Source: Opitutales bacterium (GTDB taxonomy: Bacteria > Verrucomicrobiota > Verrucomicrobiia > Opitutales > Coraliomargaritaceae). From it: 52,025 bases of DNA. Made by a program: the position numbers and the translations under genes. Positions 18,292 through 28,071 of the stretch are shown in pieces. A model generated the notes under the pieces. That model made no database searches. It saw only the letters and a program-made list of their open reading frames with translations, and had not been told where the DNA came from. Where the stretch lies: positions 120,336 through 172,360 of the forward strand of contig JANQXM010000042.1 in assembly GCA_030729385.1 (NCBI GenBank), written 5' to 3'. How positions within the stretch are numbered: position 1 is the first letter of the stretch; each line of letters opens with the position of its first letter.

Positions 18292-18804
18292 CTACCTTTT
18301 CCGGTTAGGGGTGCCGGAGGTATTGTCGCCTTTCCAGATGAGCCCTTTGGCTGCCTCTAGATGCTCCAAAATTAGATCATGGGCAGGGCCTTCGGACTCG
18401 TCGATGTAGACGTGCCCGTGCTCCAAGAGATGGAACGTGCCGCGTAGTCGCTTGCTATCGACTCTTTCAGATGAGCCGCGATCGATGTCGGGCATGCTGC
18501 CGTATTTTTTGACAAAAGAAGAAGCCTCTTCGGTGAGGACTGCCACGACGATGGAGCCGCCACGCATGTTGTTGTCATCATCTTTTGTATGGGCGAGGTA
18601 GAAACTGACGCCTTCCACTTGGGGGCCACCATTGATGCGAGTGACAAAGATACAATCGACGTCGACGCGCTTGGTGTCGAACTCTTCGGGATGGCTTTTG
18701 TAGTAGCGGGCGGAATCTTTACCAGCTTCTGAGCCAGCAAAACTAGGGGTCAATAGCGCAACTGAGGCTACAAGGAAAACGAGTATTTTGGATATATGTT
18801 TCAT
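18292..18804 (-). CDS. Small secreted protein of unknown function
   Basis: A 170-residue exported protein, not recognised. The signal peptide spans about residues 1-23 (VFLVASVALLTPSFAGS). The mature part starts KDSARYYKSHPEEFDTKRVDVDC, a pattern of small exported proteins in which a tyrosine-rich helix precedes a strand. It then has an alternating beta region with a GGSIVVAVL strand and a basic C-terminus. One cysteine remains after processing. It stands between terminators and so is probably a single-gene unit. Function unknown. Confidence 0.75.
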   Translation of the reverse strand: MKHISKILVFLVASVALLTPSFAGSEAGKDSARYYKSHPEEFDTKRVDVDCIFVTRINGGPQVEGVSFYLAHTKDDDNNMRGGSIVVAVLTEEASSFVKKYGSMPDIDRGSSERVDSKRLRGTFHLLEHGHVYIDESEGPAHDLILEHLEAAKGLIWKGDNTSGTPNRKR

Positions 18805-18838
18805 GGTAGATAATATTTAATGGTTCAGTTAAAAATCG

Positions 18839-18875
18839 TCGCAAAAAACAGATTGTTTCAGGCTATTTTTTGCGA
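18839..18875 (-). terminator. Possible terminator downstream of cysS
   Basis: A 10-bp stem TCGCAAAAAA/TTTTTTGCGA with an 18-base loop, 28 bases past the cysS stop. The T-run lies inside the stem rather than after it, so the call is tentative. Confidence 0.5.
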
Positions 18876-18902
18876 TGCTTCTATGGCTATTGTTTCGATT
18901 GA

Positions 18903-20348
18903 TTATTTCGGGCTTTGGCTGAGCTCAAAGCCTTCTTTGCTGTCTTTGATGATCCATCCTTGAGCTAACACGGCATCACGAAGCTCATCGGCTTTAGCCC
19001 AATCTTTGGCTTGCTTGGCGTCCCAACGGGCTTGGGCGAGTGCGATAACCGCTTTTGGGGCATCCGATTGTTTCGGCTCGGCGGTGAAGAGTTTTAGCCC
19101 GAGGGCATAGAGTAGGCTGCCAAAGGCGTGAAGCAGTGAGCGCGCGGCTTCAGCATCGAGCGATGCGGCAGGGTTTGAGCCGATGACTCCAAAAATCGCA
19201 CCTAAGCAGGCTGCGGTATTGAGATTAGTGCGGAGGGCGTCCCACGCTTTCTCAAGTCGACCGTAATCTTTAGGTGCTTCTGTCGTCACATAAGTATCGT
19301 TAAACTGCTCGGTCGCTTCACCGGTTTTTGCTAGTAGTGATTCCGCGAAACGCTCGAGCTTTGAAAGGGCGCTTTGCGAGGCATGCAGTCCATCGAAAGT
19401 GAAGTTGAGCTGTTGTCGATAGCTGCCTGAAATGAGCGTGTAGCGCACAATCATCGGGTCGAAACCCTTAGCGCGCAAGTCGTCGAGCGTGTAGAGGTTG
19501 CCTAGGCTTTTGGACATCTTGGCACCTTCGACCATGAGGTGGGCGCTGTGAAACCAGTGTTTGCAAAAGTCGTGGCCGTGGGCGCATTCCGACTGTGCGA
19601 TTTCGTTTTCATGGTGCGGGAAGCAAAGATCGATGCCGCCCCCGTGCAGATCGATGGTTTCACCATCAAAGGCACTGTCGACCATGGCGGAACACTCTAG
19701 GTGCCAGCCTGGGCGGCCTTCGCCCCATGGGCTTGGCCAATAGTTGGCGCCGTCCTCGGGCTTGCGGGATTTCCAGAGCGCGAAGTCAGTGACCGACTCG
19801 CGATCATACTCGTCGGCGTCGTTGACCTCGCCTGCGGAGTTCTCATTTTGGGTTTTGAGTTCTCGCTGTTTTAGTTTGGAGAGGCGGCCGTAGTCTTCAA
19901 AGGAGTTGACGCGAAAATAGACGGATCCGTCTTCGGTGGCGTAGGCGTGGCCTTTCTCGATGAGTTTTTCAACCAGTGCGATTTGCTGTGGGATGTGAGC
20001 GACAGCGCTCGGCTCGATACAAGGGGACAGCATGTTTAATGCTTTACAATCGGCGTGGAACTTGTCGGTCCATTTGGCGGTAAATTCTCCGAGGGACAGC
20101 CCTTCCGCCATGGATTGGCGAATGGTTTTGTCGTCCAAGTCGGTGATGTTACGCACATGCTTTACCTCTGTGCCGTCGACTTCGAGGACGCGGCGCAGCG
20201 TGTCTTGTATCAGGAAAGTGCGGAAGTTGCCGATGTGCGCGGGGCCATAAACAGTAGGGCCACAGCAGTAAAAACGCAGCGGTTTGCCGTTCTCGGTGGA
20301 GAGTGGTTGTATGGATCGGCTGAGTGTGTCGTAGAGTTGAACGGACAT
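18903..20348 (-). CDS. cysS: Cysteinyl-tRNA synthetase
   Basis: Charges tRNA-Cys. At 481 residues it has the usual length. Visible class I features are the zinc/substrate Cys in YCCGPTVYGPAHIGN, with HIGN at residues 38-41, the zinc-binding region around CSAMVDSAFDGETIDLHGGGIDLCFPHHENEIAQSE, and the KMSKSLGN loop at about residue 286. The C-terminal helical anticodon-binding domain is complete. It is divergent from hemB; the 118-base gap between the two starts contains a large palindromic repeat. Confidence 0.97.
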   Translation of the reverse strand: MSVQLYDTLSRSIQPLSTENGKPLRFYCCGPTVYGPAHIGNFRTFLIQDTLRRVLEVDGTEVKHVRNITDLDDKTIRQSMAEGLSLGEFTAKWTDKFHADCKALNMLSPCIEPSAVAHIPQQIALVEKLIEKGHAYATEDGSVYFRVNSFEDYGRLSKLKQRELKTQNENSAGEVNDADEYDRESVTDFALWKSRKPEDGANYWPSPWGEGRPGWHLECSAMVDSAFDGETIDLHGGGIDLCFPHHENEIAQSECAHGHDFCKHWFHSAHLMVEGAKMSKSLGNLYTLDDLRAKGFDPMIVRYTLISGSYRQQLNFTFDGLHASQSALSKLERFAESLLAKTGEATEQFNDTYVTTEAPKDYGRLEKAWDALRTNLNTAACLGAIFGVIGSNPAASLDAEAARSLLHAFGSLLYALGLKLFTAEPKQSDAPKAVIALAQARWDAKQAKDWAKADELRDAVLAQGWIIKDSKEGFELSQSPK

Positions 20349-20363
20349 GTTGCCATGAATGGC

Positions 20364-20459
20364 AGAGTGCAGGTGAAAGTGAAGGTGAAAATGGAGGTGA
20401 ATGCGCGCTTTGTGCAGTGGTCATTTTACACTTTCACTTTCACTGCCACTTGGCACTCT
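20364..20459. repeat. Converging arrays of a degenerate hexamer (GTGAAR) between cysS and hemB
   Basis: The left array (20368-20400) is about five steps of GTGAAA/GTGAAG; the right array (20424-20459) is the same hexamer on the other strand, and both outer ends carry AGAGTGC. The arrays can pair into one long imperfect hairpin. The element fills almost all of the space between two divergent start codons, so it must overlap their promoters or leaders. Confidence 0.75.
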
Positions 20460-20466
20460 TACCGAT

Positions 20467-21477
20467 ATGCAAGAAAGCTTTCGCTTAGATTTAACTCGTC
20501 GTCCGCGTCGCATGCGTCGTTCTGGGGCGTTGCGTGCTTTGGCTAATGAGACTTCGGTCTTACCGCAGCACTTGATCCAGCCGGTATTCGTGATCGATGG
20601 TGAAGGAACTGCCGAGGTGATCGATTCGATGCCAGGCATCCATCGCTTGACCATACCTTTACTTATCGAGGAGTGCCGTGAATTGCTGGCATTGGGTATT
20701 TCCGCTGTGGCGCTGTTTCCAAAACTAGAAGCTTCGTTGAAAAGCGACGATGGGCGGGAAGCGCTGAACCCCAATACACTGGTGCTGCGTGCCATTCGTG
20801 AGATTAAGGCAGAGGTGCCCGAAATGGCTGTTATTACAGATCTTGCGCTCGATCCTTACACGACGCACGGGCATGATGGCTTGTTAGATTTAACCACTGG
20901 TGATTTAGCCAATGATGCCACTGTTGAGATTTTGGCTGAAATGGCGGTTCTCGCTGCCGAGGCTGGTGTGGATTTGGTGGCTCCGTCTGATATGATGGAT
21001 GGTCGAGTCGGTGCGATCCGTGCGGAGCTCGATGCGAATGGTCATGAATTAACTGGTATTATGGCGTATTCGGCTAAGTTTGCGTCGGCTTTTTATGGGC
21101 CGTTTCGTGATGCGGTGGGCAGTGCGAGTAGCGCGGGCACCAAGAGCTTGGACAAGCGCACCTATCAATTGAATCCGGCAAATCGGCGTGAGGCTTTAAT
21201 GGAAATCGCCTTAGATGAAGAAGAAGGCGCGGATATTTTGATGGTGAAACCCGCGGGCCCTTACCTTGATATCATTCGTGAAGTGCGGGAGGAAACCGAA
21301 TTGCCCTTAGCCGCGTATCAAGTGTCTGGCGAGTATGCGCAGATCATGGCTGCCGCTCAGAACGGCTGGCTCGATCTCGAAAAGTGCAGGGACGAGTCGC
21401 TACTGGCGATTCGTCGCGCTGGGGCCGATATGATTTTAACTTACTTCGCAAAGGAATTTGCAAAGAGTCAGGCCTAA
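20467..21477 (+). CDS. hemB: Porphobilinogen synthase (5-aminolevulinate dehydratase), non-cysteine metal type
   Basis: Joins two 5-aminolevulinate molecules to porphobilinogen in haem synthesis. From ATG 20467 (MQESFRLDLTRRPRR) it has 336 residues. The two active-site lysines are Lys204 (YSAKFASAFYGP) and Lys261 (MVKPAGPYLDI). The metal region 126-138 reads LALDPYTTHGHDG, with Asp in place of the three zinc cysteines of the E. coli type, so this is the magnesium-using class. The frame is open back to 20401 but that stretch is repeat sequence. The stop overlaps the convergent CNNM gene by 4 bases. It completes a haem set with hemA and hemH in this window. Confidence 0.96.
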   Translation: MQESFRLDLTRRPRRMRRSGALRALANETSVLPQHLIQPVFVIDGEGTAEVIDSMPGIHRLTIPLLIEECRELLALGISAVALFPKLEASLKSDDGREALNPNTLVLRAIREIKAEVPEMAVITDLALDPYTTHGHDGLLDLTTGDLANDATVEILAEMAVLAAEAGVDLVAPSDMMDGRVGAIRAELDANGHELTGIMAYSAKFASAFYGPFRDAVGSASSAGTKSLDKRTYQLNPANRREALMEIALDEEEGADILMVKPAGPYLDIIREVREETELPLAAYQVSGEYAQIMAAAQNGWLDLEKCRDESLLAIRRAGADMILTYFAKEFAKSQA

Positions 21478-22526
21478 TTCTCGCGACGAGCTTTGCGTTT
21501 TTCGGCGTATTGTCGGCGGCGTGCGAGTTCTCGCATATCAACTGCCGGATCGTCGTCCTCAAAGATTTCTTGCCCGATGATGTGCTCGATAACGTCTTCC
21601 ATCGTGATGACGCCCGACATGGAGCCATACTCATCAACCGCGATCGCTAGTTGTTGATGCTCCTTTAAGAATTTTTGCAATGCATCTGACGCGGCTGCGT
21701 TGTCTGGCACGAAAATAGGGTCATTCATCAGTTCGGAAATGCGGATATGATCTTCATCTTTAGCTTTGGCGCTGAGAATATCGCGACGGCGCACAATTCC
21801 GACAATGTTATCTGTGTCGTCGTGATAAACGGGTATCCGAGCAAAGGGGACGTCCATCGTCTTGTTGAACAGTGAACCGATGGTCTCTTCGCCGTCGATT
21901 ACGTGCACAACAGTGCGCGGGGTCATGATTTCGTTGACATGCAATTCGTCGAGGCGAAGCGCATTATTGATCATGTCGCGCTCATTGGTGGTGAGGGTGC
22001 CTTCTTTTGCGCTTTTCTCGGCGAGTAATAGAATTTCCTCGTCACTGTCCGTCGGGGTGGTTGACGGGCGAAGGAGAAATTTGACTAGGAAGCCAACCAC
22101 CGTGGAGATGGGCTTCATTACTGCGCAGAGCCAACTCAATGGGAACACAAGTATCGGTTGCAGCGCCGGGCGATAGATGACACCCATGTTTTTTGGAATG
22201 ATTTCTGAAAAGAAGAGAATCGCCATCGCCATCGCGCTGGAGATCTTGAGCAGCACGTTTGAATCTTCCGGCCAGATTTTCACAGCTAGGCCACCAACCA
22301 TTGTCGCGCCGAGTGTGTTTGCGATAGTGTTGAGGCTCAGTATGGCGGAGCTGGTTTCTTCCAGTTCCATCTTGTATTTTTCCAGCTTTTCACCGCGCTT
22401 TGGGTGAGCCTTTTTGAGCCCTTCGATCTCAGCGGTAGTCGTGCTGAGTATCATTGCCTCGAGGATCGAGCACAGTGCAGAGACGCCTATGGTAAAGACG
22501 ATGGCGAGAATGAATGCTGGAATCAT
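21474..22526 (-). CDS. CNNM/CorC-type membrane protein with CBS pair (hemolysin-like)
   Basis: A 350-residue protein with a DUF21 (CNNM) membrane domain at about residues 1-155. It shows the family ASxxxxxSxxxAxxLS-like N-terminus (SALCSILEAMILS), NTIANTLGATMVG and the FFSEIIPKNMG motif. Two CBS repeats follow (NEIMTPRTVVHVID and MNDPIFVPDNAAASD...YGSMSGVITMEDVIEHIIG). Members are linked to magnesium or cobalt efflux and Mg-ATP sensing. The usual C-terminal CorC/HlyC transporter-associated domain is absent; the chain ends in a basic tail (RRRQYAEKRKARREN). Convergent with hemB. Confidence 0.9.
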   Translation of the reverse strand: MIPAFILAIVFTIGVSALCSILEAMILSTTTAEIEGLKKAHPKRGEKLEKYKMELEETSSAILSLNTIANTLGATMVGGLAVKIWPEDSNVLLKISSAMAMAILFFSEIIPKNMGVIYRPALQPILVFPLSWLCAVMKPISTVVGFLVKFLLRPSTTPTDSDEEILLLAEKSAKEGTLTTNERDMINNALRLDELHVNEIMTPRTVVHVIDGEETIGSLFNKTMDVPFARIPVYHDDTDNIVGIVRRRDILSAKAKDEDHIRISELMNDPIFVPDNAAASDALQKFLKEHQQLAIAVDEYGSMSGVITMEDVIEHIIGQEIFEDDDPAVDMRELARRRQYAEKRKARREN

Positions 22527-22683
22527 TAGAAAGGTGTTGTCCGAACGAGGTTAGTTTGCCCTCATTTTAAGCACATGCACGGATAAGCACTGGCAGCAGT
22601 TCATGATTCCTTCGGGGTAGGTTCAAGCACTTTTCGCTACAAAATGTTGCTCAAATTAGGGTGAAGTCTCTGCTCCTATGGTC

Positions 22684-22713
22684 TTGACCATTCTGGGGCG
22701 ATGTTGATATGTT
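22684..22713 (+). promoter_or_regulatory. Candidate promoter of the first PEGA lipoprotein gene
   Basis: TTGACC at 22684 and TATGTT at 22708 are separated by 18 bases, close to sigma-70 consensus. The same GTCTTGACC word recurs at 23190 upstream of the second PEGA gene, so the duplication of the two genes seems to include the -35 region. Confidence 0.45.
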
Positions 22714-22749
22714 TCTACGTTCAGCCCAGCTTTCCCCTTTTTCTTGTCT

Positions 22750-23124
22750 ATGAAATTTCAATCCCTTGTCTCTCTTGTCGTGTTTACGACGCTTAGTAGC
22801 CTCTTCTTTACTGGATGTGCATCGCTTGACCGTGGGGTTTCCCAAAAGGTCTCAATAGATTCGTCTCCTCCTGGCGCAACGGTCTTCATCAATGGTGAAG
22901 AATACGGTGTCACGCCCTTGGAAGTGAAGCTGGCTCGTAAGCTCAATCATGAGATACGCATGGAGAAAACGGGTTTTCAACCTGTGCTCGAATATATTGC
23001 ACCAGCCTCCAACAGTCAGAGCCGTGACCTTATTCGTGTCGGTATATTTGAAGATTTAGGCTATTATGTCGATCTAGAGCCGCGTGCTTTGAATGTTACG
23101 CTTAAAACCAATGGGGAGAAGTAG
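22750..23124 (+). CDS. PEGA-domain lipoprotein (first of a tandem pair)
   Basis: A 124-residue lipoprotein. The signal peptide ends in a lipobox (FFTGC), so it is anchored through the cysteine. The mature part is one PEGA domain: VSIDSSPPGATVFINGEEYGVTPLEVKL, named for the PEGA-like turn (here PPGA), and a second strand set ending GYYVDLEPRALNVTLK. PEGA domains occur in surface or S-layer-associated proteins. A TTG two codons earlier is possible but ATG 22750 is preferred. The next gene is a clear paralogue, with matching lipobox, strand pattern and EDLGYYVDLEP motif. Confidence 0.85.
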   Translation: MKFQSLVSLVVFTTLSSLFFTGCASLDRGVSQKVSIDSSPPGATVFINGEEYGVTPLEVKLARKLNHEIRMEKTGFQPVLEYIAPASNSQSRDLIRVGIFEDLGYYVDLEPRALNVTLKTNGEK

Positions 23125-23261
23125 TTCTATCAGTCGGTCAGTAATTGGCTAAGTGTGCCCTCTGAATAGGCATCGACTGCTATGCTAAAGTCTTGACCGT
23201 CATCGTTACTCCTAACTATTCTTCCATCCAGTTGTATTTCCGTTCATTTCGCTCAAATTAT

Positions 23262-23777
23262 ATGAAATTAAAACCTCTTTTTTCTCTCGCTTGCCTCAGT
23301 GCGCTCATGATCACATTGTTCACGGGTTGTGCCTCGTTTGATCGCGGTACGCCACAGGAAGTCATCATTTTGTCGTTCCCCACTGAAGCGAGTGTATACA
23401 TTAATGGGGACGCGGTTGGCATCACCCCGATTGCGGTCAAGTTACCTCGTAAAGTCACCCATGAGGTGAGACTTGAAAAGTATGGTTTTAATTCAGCGGT
23501 GAAATATTTTGCACCTGTTGCCAACGAGAAGAGTAAAAATTTCATCCGGTTCGGTCTTTCGGAGGATCTTGGTTACTACGTAGATCTCGAGCCTGGCACT
23601 TTACAGGCAGAGCTGAAGAGTGGCTTAGTGCCTAATTCTACTGGCTCAGATCCATTCGAAACGATGGCTCAAAAGGCCTTAGAAGCAGACCGTCAGCTCG
23701 AGGCTGGTGAGATCACACCTTTAGAGCATAAGGTCGTCATCGAGCAGATCATCGAGTTTTTCGAGCAGAGCATCTAA
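23262..23777 (+). CDS. PEGA-domain lipoprotein (second copy) with SHOCT-like C-terminal extension
   Basis: A 171-residue paralogue of the preceding gene. It shares the lipobox (LFTGCAS), the FDRGxxQEV start, the INGDAVGITPIAVKLPRK strand-turn and EDLGYYVDLEP. In the PEGA turn, PPGA is replaced by PTEA. It adds about 50 residues at the C-terminus (ALEADRQLEAGEITPLEHKVVIEQIIEFF), which resembles a SHOCT-type short helical domain. The start is ATG 23262; a TTG 69 bases earlier gives only a poor N-terminus. A tandem duplication followed by gain or loss of the tail is the simplest history. Confidence 0.83.
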   Translation: MKLKPLFSLACLSALMITLFTGCASFDRGTPQEVIILSFPTEASVYINGDAVGITPIAVKLPRKVTHEVRLEKYGFNSAVKYFAPVANEKSKNFIRFGLSEDLGYYVDLEPGTLQAELKSGLVPNSTGSDPFETMAQKALEADRQLEAGEITPLEHKVVIEQIIEFFEQSI

Positions 23778-23812
23778 GCTCTTGTTGCAATAATACCGCG
23801 TGCTGCACTCAT

Positions 23813-24193
23813 ATGAGCGAATTACCGAACAATCTTCTCTATACTAAAGATCACGAGTGGCTTCGGCTACATGAAGACGGCACCGCCACAGTTGGCATCA
23901 CGCATTACGCGCAGGAAAGTTTAGGGGATATCACCTTTGTGGAATTTCCTGATGTTGGCGCAACGATGGAGGCTGGTGAAACTTTTGGAGTCGTCGAGTC
24001 GGTGAAAGCCGCATCTGATCTTTACATGCCGATTGATGCTGAAGTGCTTGAAATCAATGAAGAAGCGGACTCTTCGCCCGAACTCTTGAATCAAGATGCG
24101 TTTGGAGCTGGTTGGCTTTTAAAAATCCGCATCACTGATGAATCACAGGTTGCAGGATTGCTATCCCCTGAGGCCTACTCGGAGATTATTTAG
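23813..24193 (+). CDS. gcvH: Glycine cleavage system H protein
   Basis: A 126-residue lipoyl carrier that shuttles the aminomethyl group between the P, T and L proteins. The lipoylated Lys65 lies in VESVKAASDLYMPIDAEV, and the N-terminal LLYTKDHEWLRLHEDGTATVGIT and C-terminal GWLLKIRI are standard. It starts 35 bases after the second PEGA gene and 112 bases before speA. gcvT and gcvP are not in the window, so the glycine cleavage genes are split here. No glycine riboswitch fits in the short leader. Confidence 0.97.
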   Translation: MSELPNNLLYTKDHEWLRLHEDGTATVGITHYAQESLGDITFVEFPDVGATMEAGETFGVVESVKAASDLYMPIDAEVLEINEEADSSPELLNQDAFGAGWLLKIRITDESQVAGLLSPEAYSEII

Positions 24194-24305
24194 CATCTCA
24201 GACGTAACGTGTCGGATTCGGAATTTTATCGAGACTGTCGAGTTACATTTTGTTTTTTTAAGCAGGAGTTGATGGTTCATCGTCTGCGTTCAATTTTATT
24301 GCAGT

Positions 24306-26237
<1,932 letters not shown>

Positions 26238-26251
26238 ATTTCCCTTTTCGG

Positions 26252-27568
26252 TTAACTATCTAGGTCTTCTTTGGGCAGGGTCGGGATCTTTTCGATCGGT
26301 GTGACTTCAGGAATGGCCTCAGCGGAGGCGCTGTCAAGGGCTTCAAACTTCTTCGCTGTCACCAGTAGGCGACTTTCGACTGAGCTGATTGCTTTATTGT
26401 AGTGTCCGACAGATTGGTCGAGGCTCTTGCCGAGTTTGGCGAAGTGTCCGGCGACCACGCCGATGCGTTCGTAGAGTTCTTTGCCGAGTGCCGCGATCTG
26501 TTTGGCTTCGCGGGCGATGGCTTCTTGCTGCCAACCATAGGCGATGGCCTTGAGTAGGGCGATAAGCGTGGTCGGCGTGGCGAGGATGACCTTATTGAGC
26601 ACACCTAGTTCGATCAGCTGTGGGTCTTGTTCAAGGGCTGCGCTGAAGATGGTCTCGTTCGGGATGAAGAGCACCACGAATTCAGGCGCGTTGTCGAACT
26701 GCGTCCAATAGCTTTTAGCCGAAAGTCCTTTGATGTGGTCGCGGATATGGCGGGCGTGTGCGACCATACGTTCTTTCTGATGGTCAGGGTCTTCCGATTG
26801 CAGGGCATCCAAATAGGCGGCGAGTGGCACCTTGGAGTCGACCACTACGACGCGCTCGTTTGGTAGACGAATGATCATATCAGGGCGCTGGCGCTGACCG
26901 TCGATGGTTTCGACGGAGGCCTGCTCTTCAAAGTCGCAGTAGTTGATCATGCCCGCCATCTCGACTGTGCGGCGGAGTTGCATTTCGCCCCATTGTCCAC
27001 GGACTTGCGGTGCGCGGAGTGCCTGCACTAGGCTGCCTGTTGTGCGGCTGAGTTGAATTTGTGATTCGGCGAGCTGCTGGAGCTGTTGCTTGAGGGTGGC
27101 GTCGGTTTGGGTGCGTCGCTCCTCGATCTTTTCCACACGTTCGTTGAAGGCTTTGAGTGCGAGACCCACAGGCTCGACGGTTTTGTTGATCGCCTCTTGG
27201 CGTTTCTCTAAATCGCTTTTGGCGCCATCTTGATATTTCTCTAGTGTGGTCTTGGCTAAGTTGAGGAAGGACTCGTTATTTTTCGAGAGGGCCTCGGAAG
27301 AAAGTGCCTTGAAGCTGTCCTGTAGTTTGGCTTTGGCCTCTTCAAGCAGCGCGAGTTTTTCATTGGCGGCCTTAAGCTCCGCATCGCGTTGCGCTTCGAT
27401 TCGGGCGAGGGCTTCGCGGGCTTCTGCGTGTTGCGCGCGCAAGGCATCGCGTTCGGTTTCGACGTCGTTGATTGCTTGCTGTCGATCTTTCTGTGCGTTG
27501 TTCAATACAAAGAAAACGAGTCCGCCTCCAAGTATGACTCCGACTGCTACACCGATTAAAATTTCCAT
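26252..27568 (-). CDS. rmuC: DNA recombination protein RmuC
   Basis: A 438-residue protein: an N-terminal membrane anchor (residues 4-22), a long coiled coil to about residue 190 (many Glu/Ala/Lys heptads), and the RmuC domain. The latter contains RGQWGEMQLRRTVEMAGM, VVVVDSKVPLAAYLDAL and an ATPTTLIALLKAIAYGWQQE segment typical of the family. RmuC limits DNA inversion at short repeats and resembles restriction-type nuclease folds. This is of interest in a window with so many inverted repeats, though the link is only speculation. Confidence 0.94.
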   Translation of the reverse strand: MEILIGVAVGVILGGGLVFFVLNNAQKDRQQAINDVETERDALRAQHAEAREALARIEAQRDAELKAANEKLALLEEAKAKLQDSFKALSSEALSKNNESFLNLAKTTLEKYQDGAKSDLEKRQEAINKTVEPVGLALKAFNERVEKIEERRTQTDATLKQQLQQLAESQIQLSRTTGSLVQALRAPQVRGQWGEMQLRRTVEMAGMINYCDFEEQASVETIDGQRQRPDMIIRLPNERVVVVDSKVPLAAYLDALQSEDPDHQKERMVAHARHIRDHIKGLSAKSYWTQFDNAPEFVVLFIPNETIFSAALEQDPQLIELGVLNKVILATPTTLIALLKAIAYGWQQEAIAREAKQIAALGKELYERIGVVAGHFAKLGKSLDQSVGHYNKAISSVESRLLVTAKKFEALDSASAEAIPEVTPIEKIPTLPKEDLDS

Positions 27569-27646
27569 AGCTCAATTGAGTCACGTTTCTCGAAACTGGC
27601 AATGGCGAACTTGACGAAGTGTGGATCCTGTGCCCTGATTGCCTCG

Positions 27647-28015
27647 ATGTTCAATGAATACCAGCGCAATCATAGCACTACTCCGTGGCTTTCGGGGTGT
27701 TTAGCTGTGTTGGTATTGTTGCTTTCGTTCGCTTCGGTGAGCCCGAGCTTGCACCATGCTTTGCATGCTGATGAAAGCGGCGATCATCAGTGTGAAGGGA
27801 ACCATCATGATGAAGCACCTGCCCAAGAAGAAGGCGCTCATATTTGTGCGGTAACCATACTGGATCTGGGAGCAACGGCTCCGCTTGCGGTCTCTGCGCT
27901 GTTGCGCGTCGATCAAGTATTGGCTGAGGTGTCGATTGAGGCGCAGAGTATTTGGTGTGGTCAAGCACCACTCCAGTTGTGTGCGCGAGCACCTCCGACT
28001 GTAAAAATTGTTTAG
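27647..28015 (+). CDS. Small His/Glu-rich exported protein upstream of the TonB receptor
   Basis: About 122 residues, not recognised as a named family. A hydrophobic segment (LSGCLAVLVLLLSFASVSP) acts as signal peptide or anchor. It is followed by a metal-binding-like stretch with HHALHADESGDHQCEGNHH at its core and EEGAHIC after it. The C-terminal half is hydrophobic with three cysteines. The stop lies 57 bases before the start of a TonB receptor with its own His/Glu-rich runs, so the pair may handle the same metal, most likely zinc (inference). The ATG at 27647 is preferred; the frame is open to 27602. The end of the gene forms one arm of an inverted repeat. Confidence 0.6.
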   Translation: MFNEYQRNHSTTPWLSGCLAVLVLLLSFASVSPSLHHALHADESGDHQCEGNHHDEAPAQEEGAHICAVTILDLGATAPLAVSALLRVDQVLAEVSIEAQSIWCGQAPLQLCARAPPTVKIV

Positions 28016-28064
28016 TGACCTGAGCGCCCGCACGAAGCGGTTGCTTGAAACAATTTTTTACAGT
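27998..28064 (+). promoter_or_regulatory. Inverted repeat between the His-rich gene and the TonB receptor start
   Basis: The left arm 27998-28013 (ACTGTAAAAATTGTTT) pairs with 28048-28064 with one extra T, leaving a loop of 34 bases. The left arm includes the stop codon of the upstream gene and the right arm ends 7 bases before the receptor ATG. The stem would cover the ribosome landing area. It could be a translational or attenuation switch, or an operator for a dimeric repressor. Confidence 0.6.
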
Positions 28065-28071
28065 CAATATA

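Noticed and set aside
20364-20459. Short-period arrays considered as CRISPR
   Set aside because: Units are 6-10 bases, degenerate and without spacers of constant size, and no cas genes are present.
23778-23812. Glycine riboswitch before gcvH
   Set aside because: Only 35 bases separate the genes, too short for a riboswitch.
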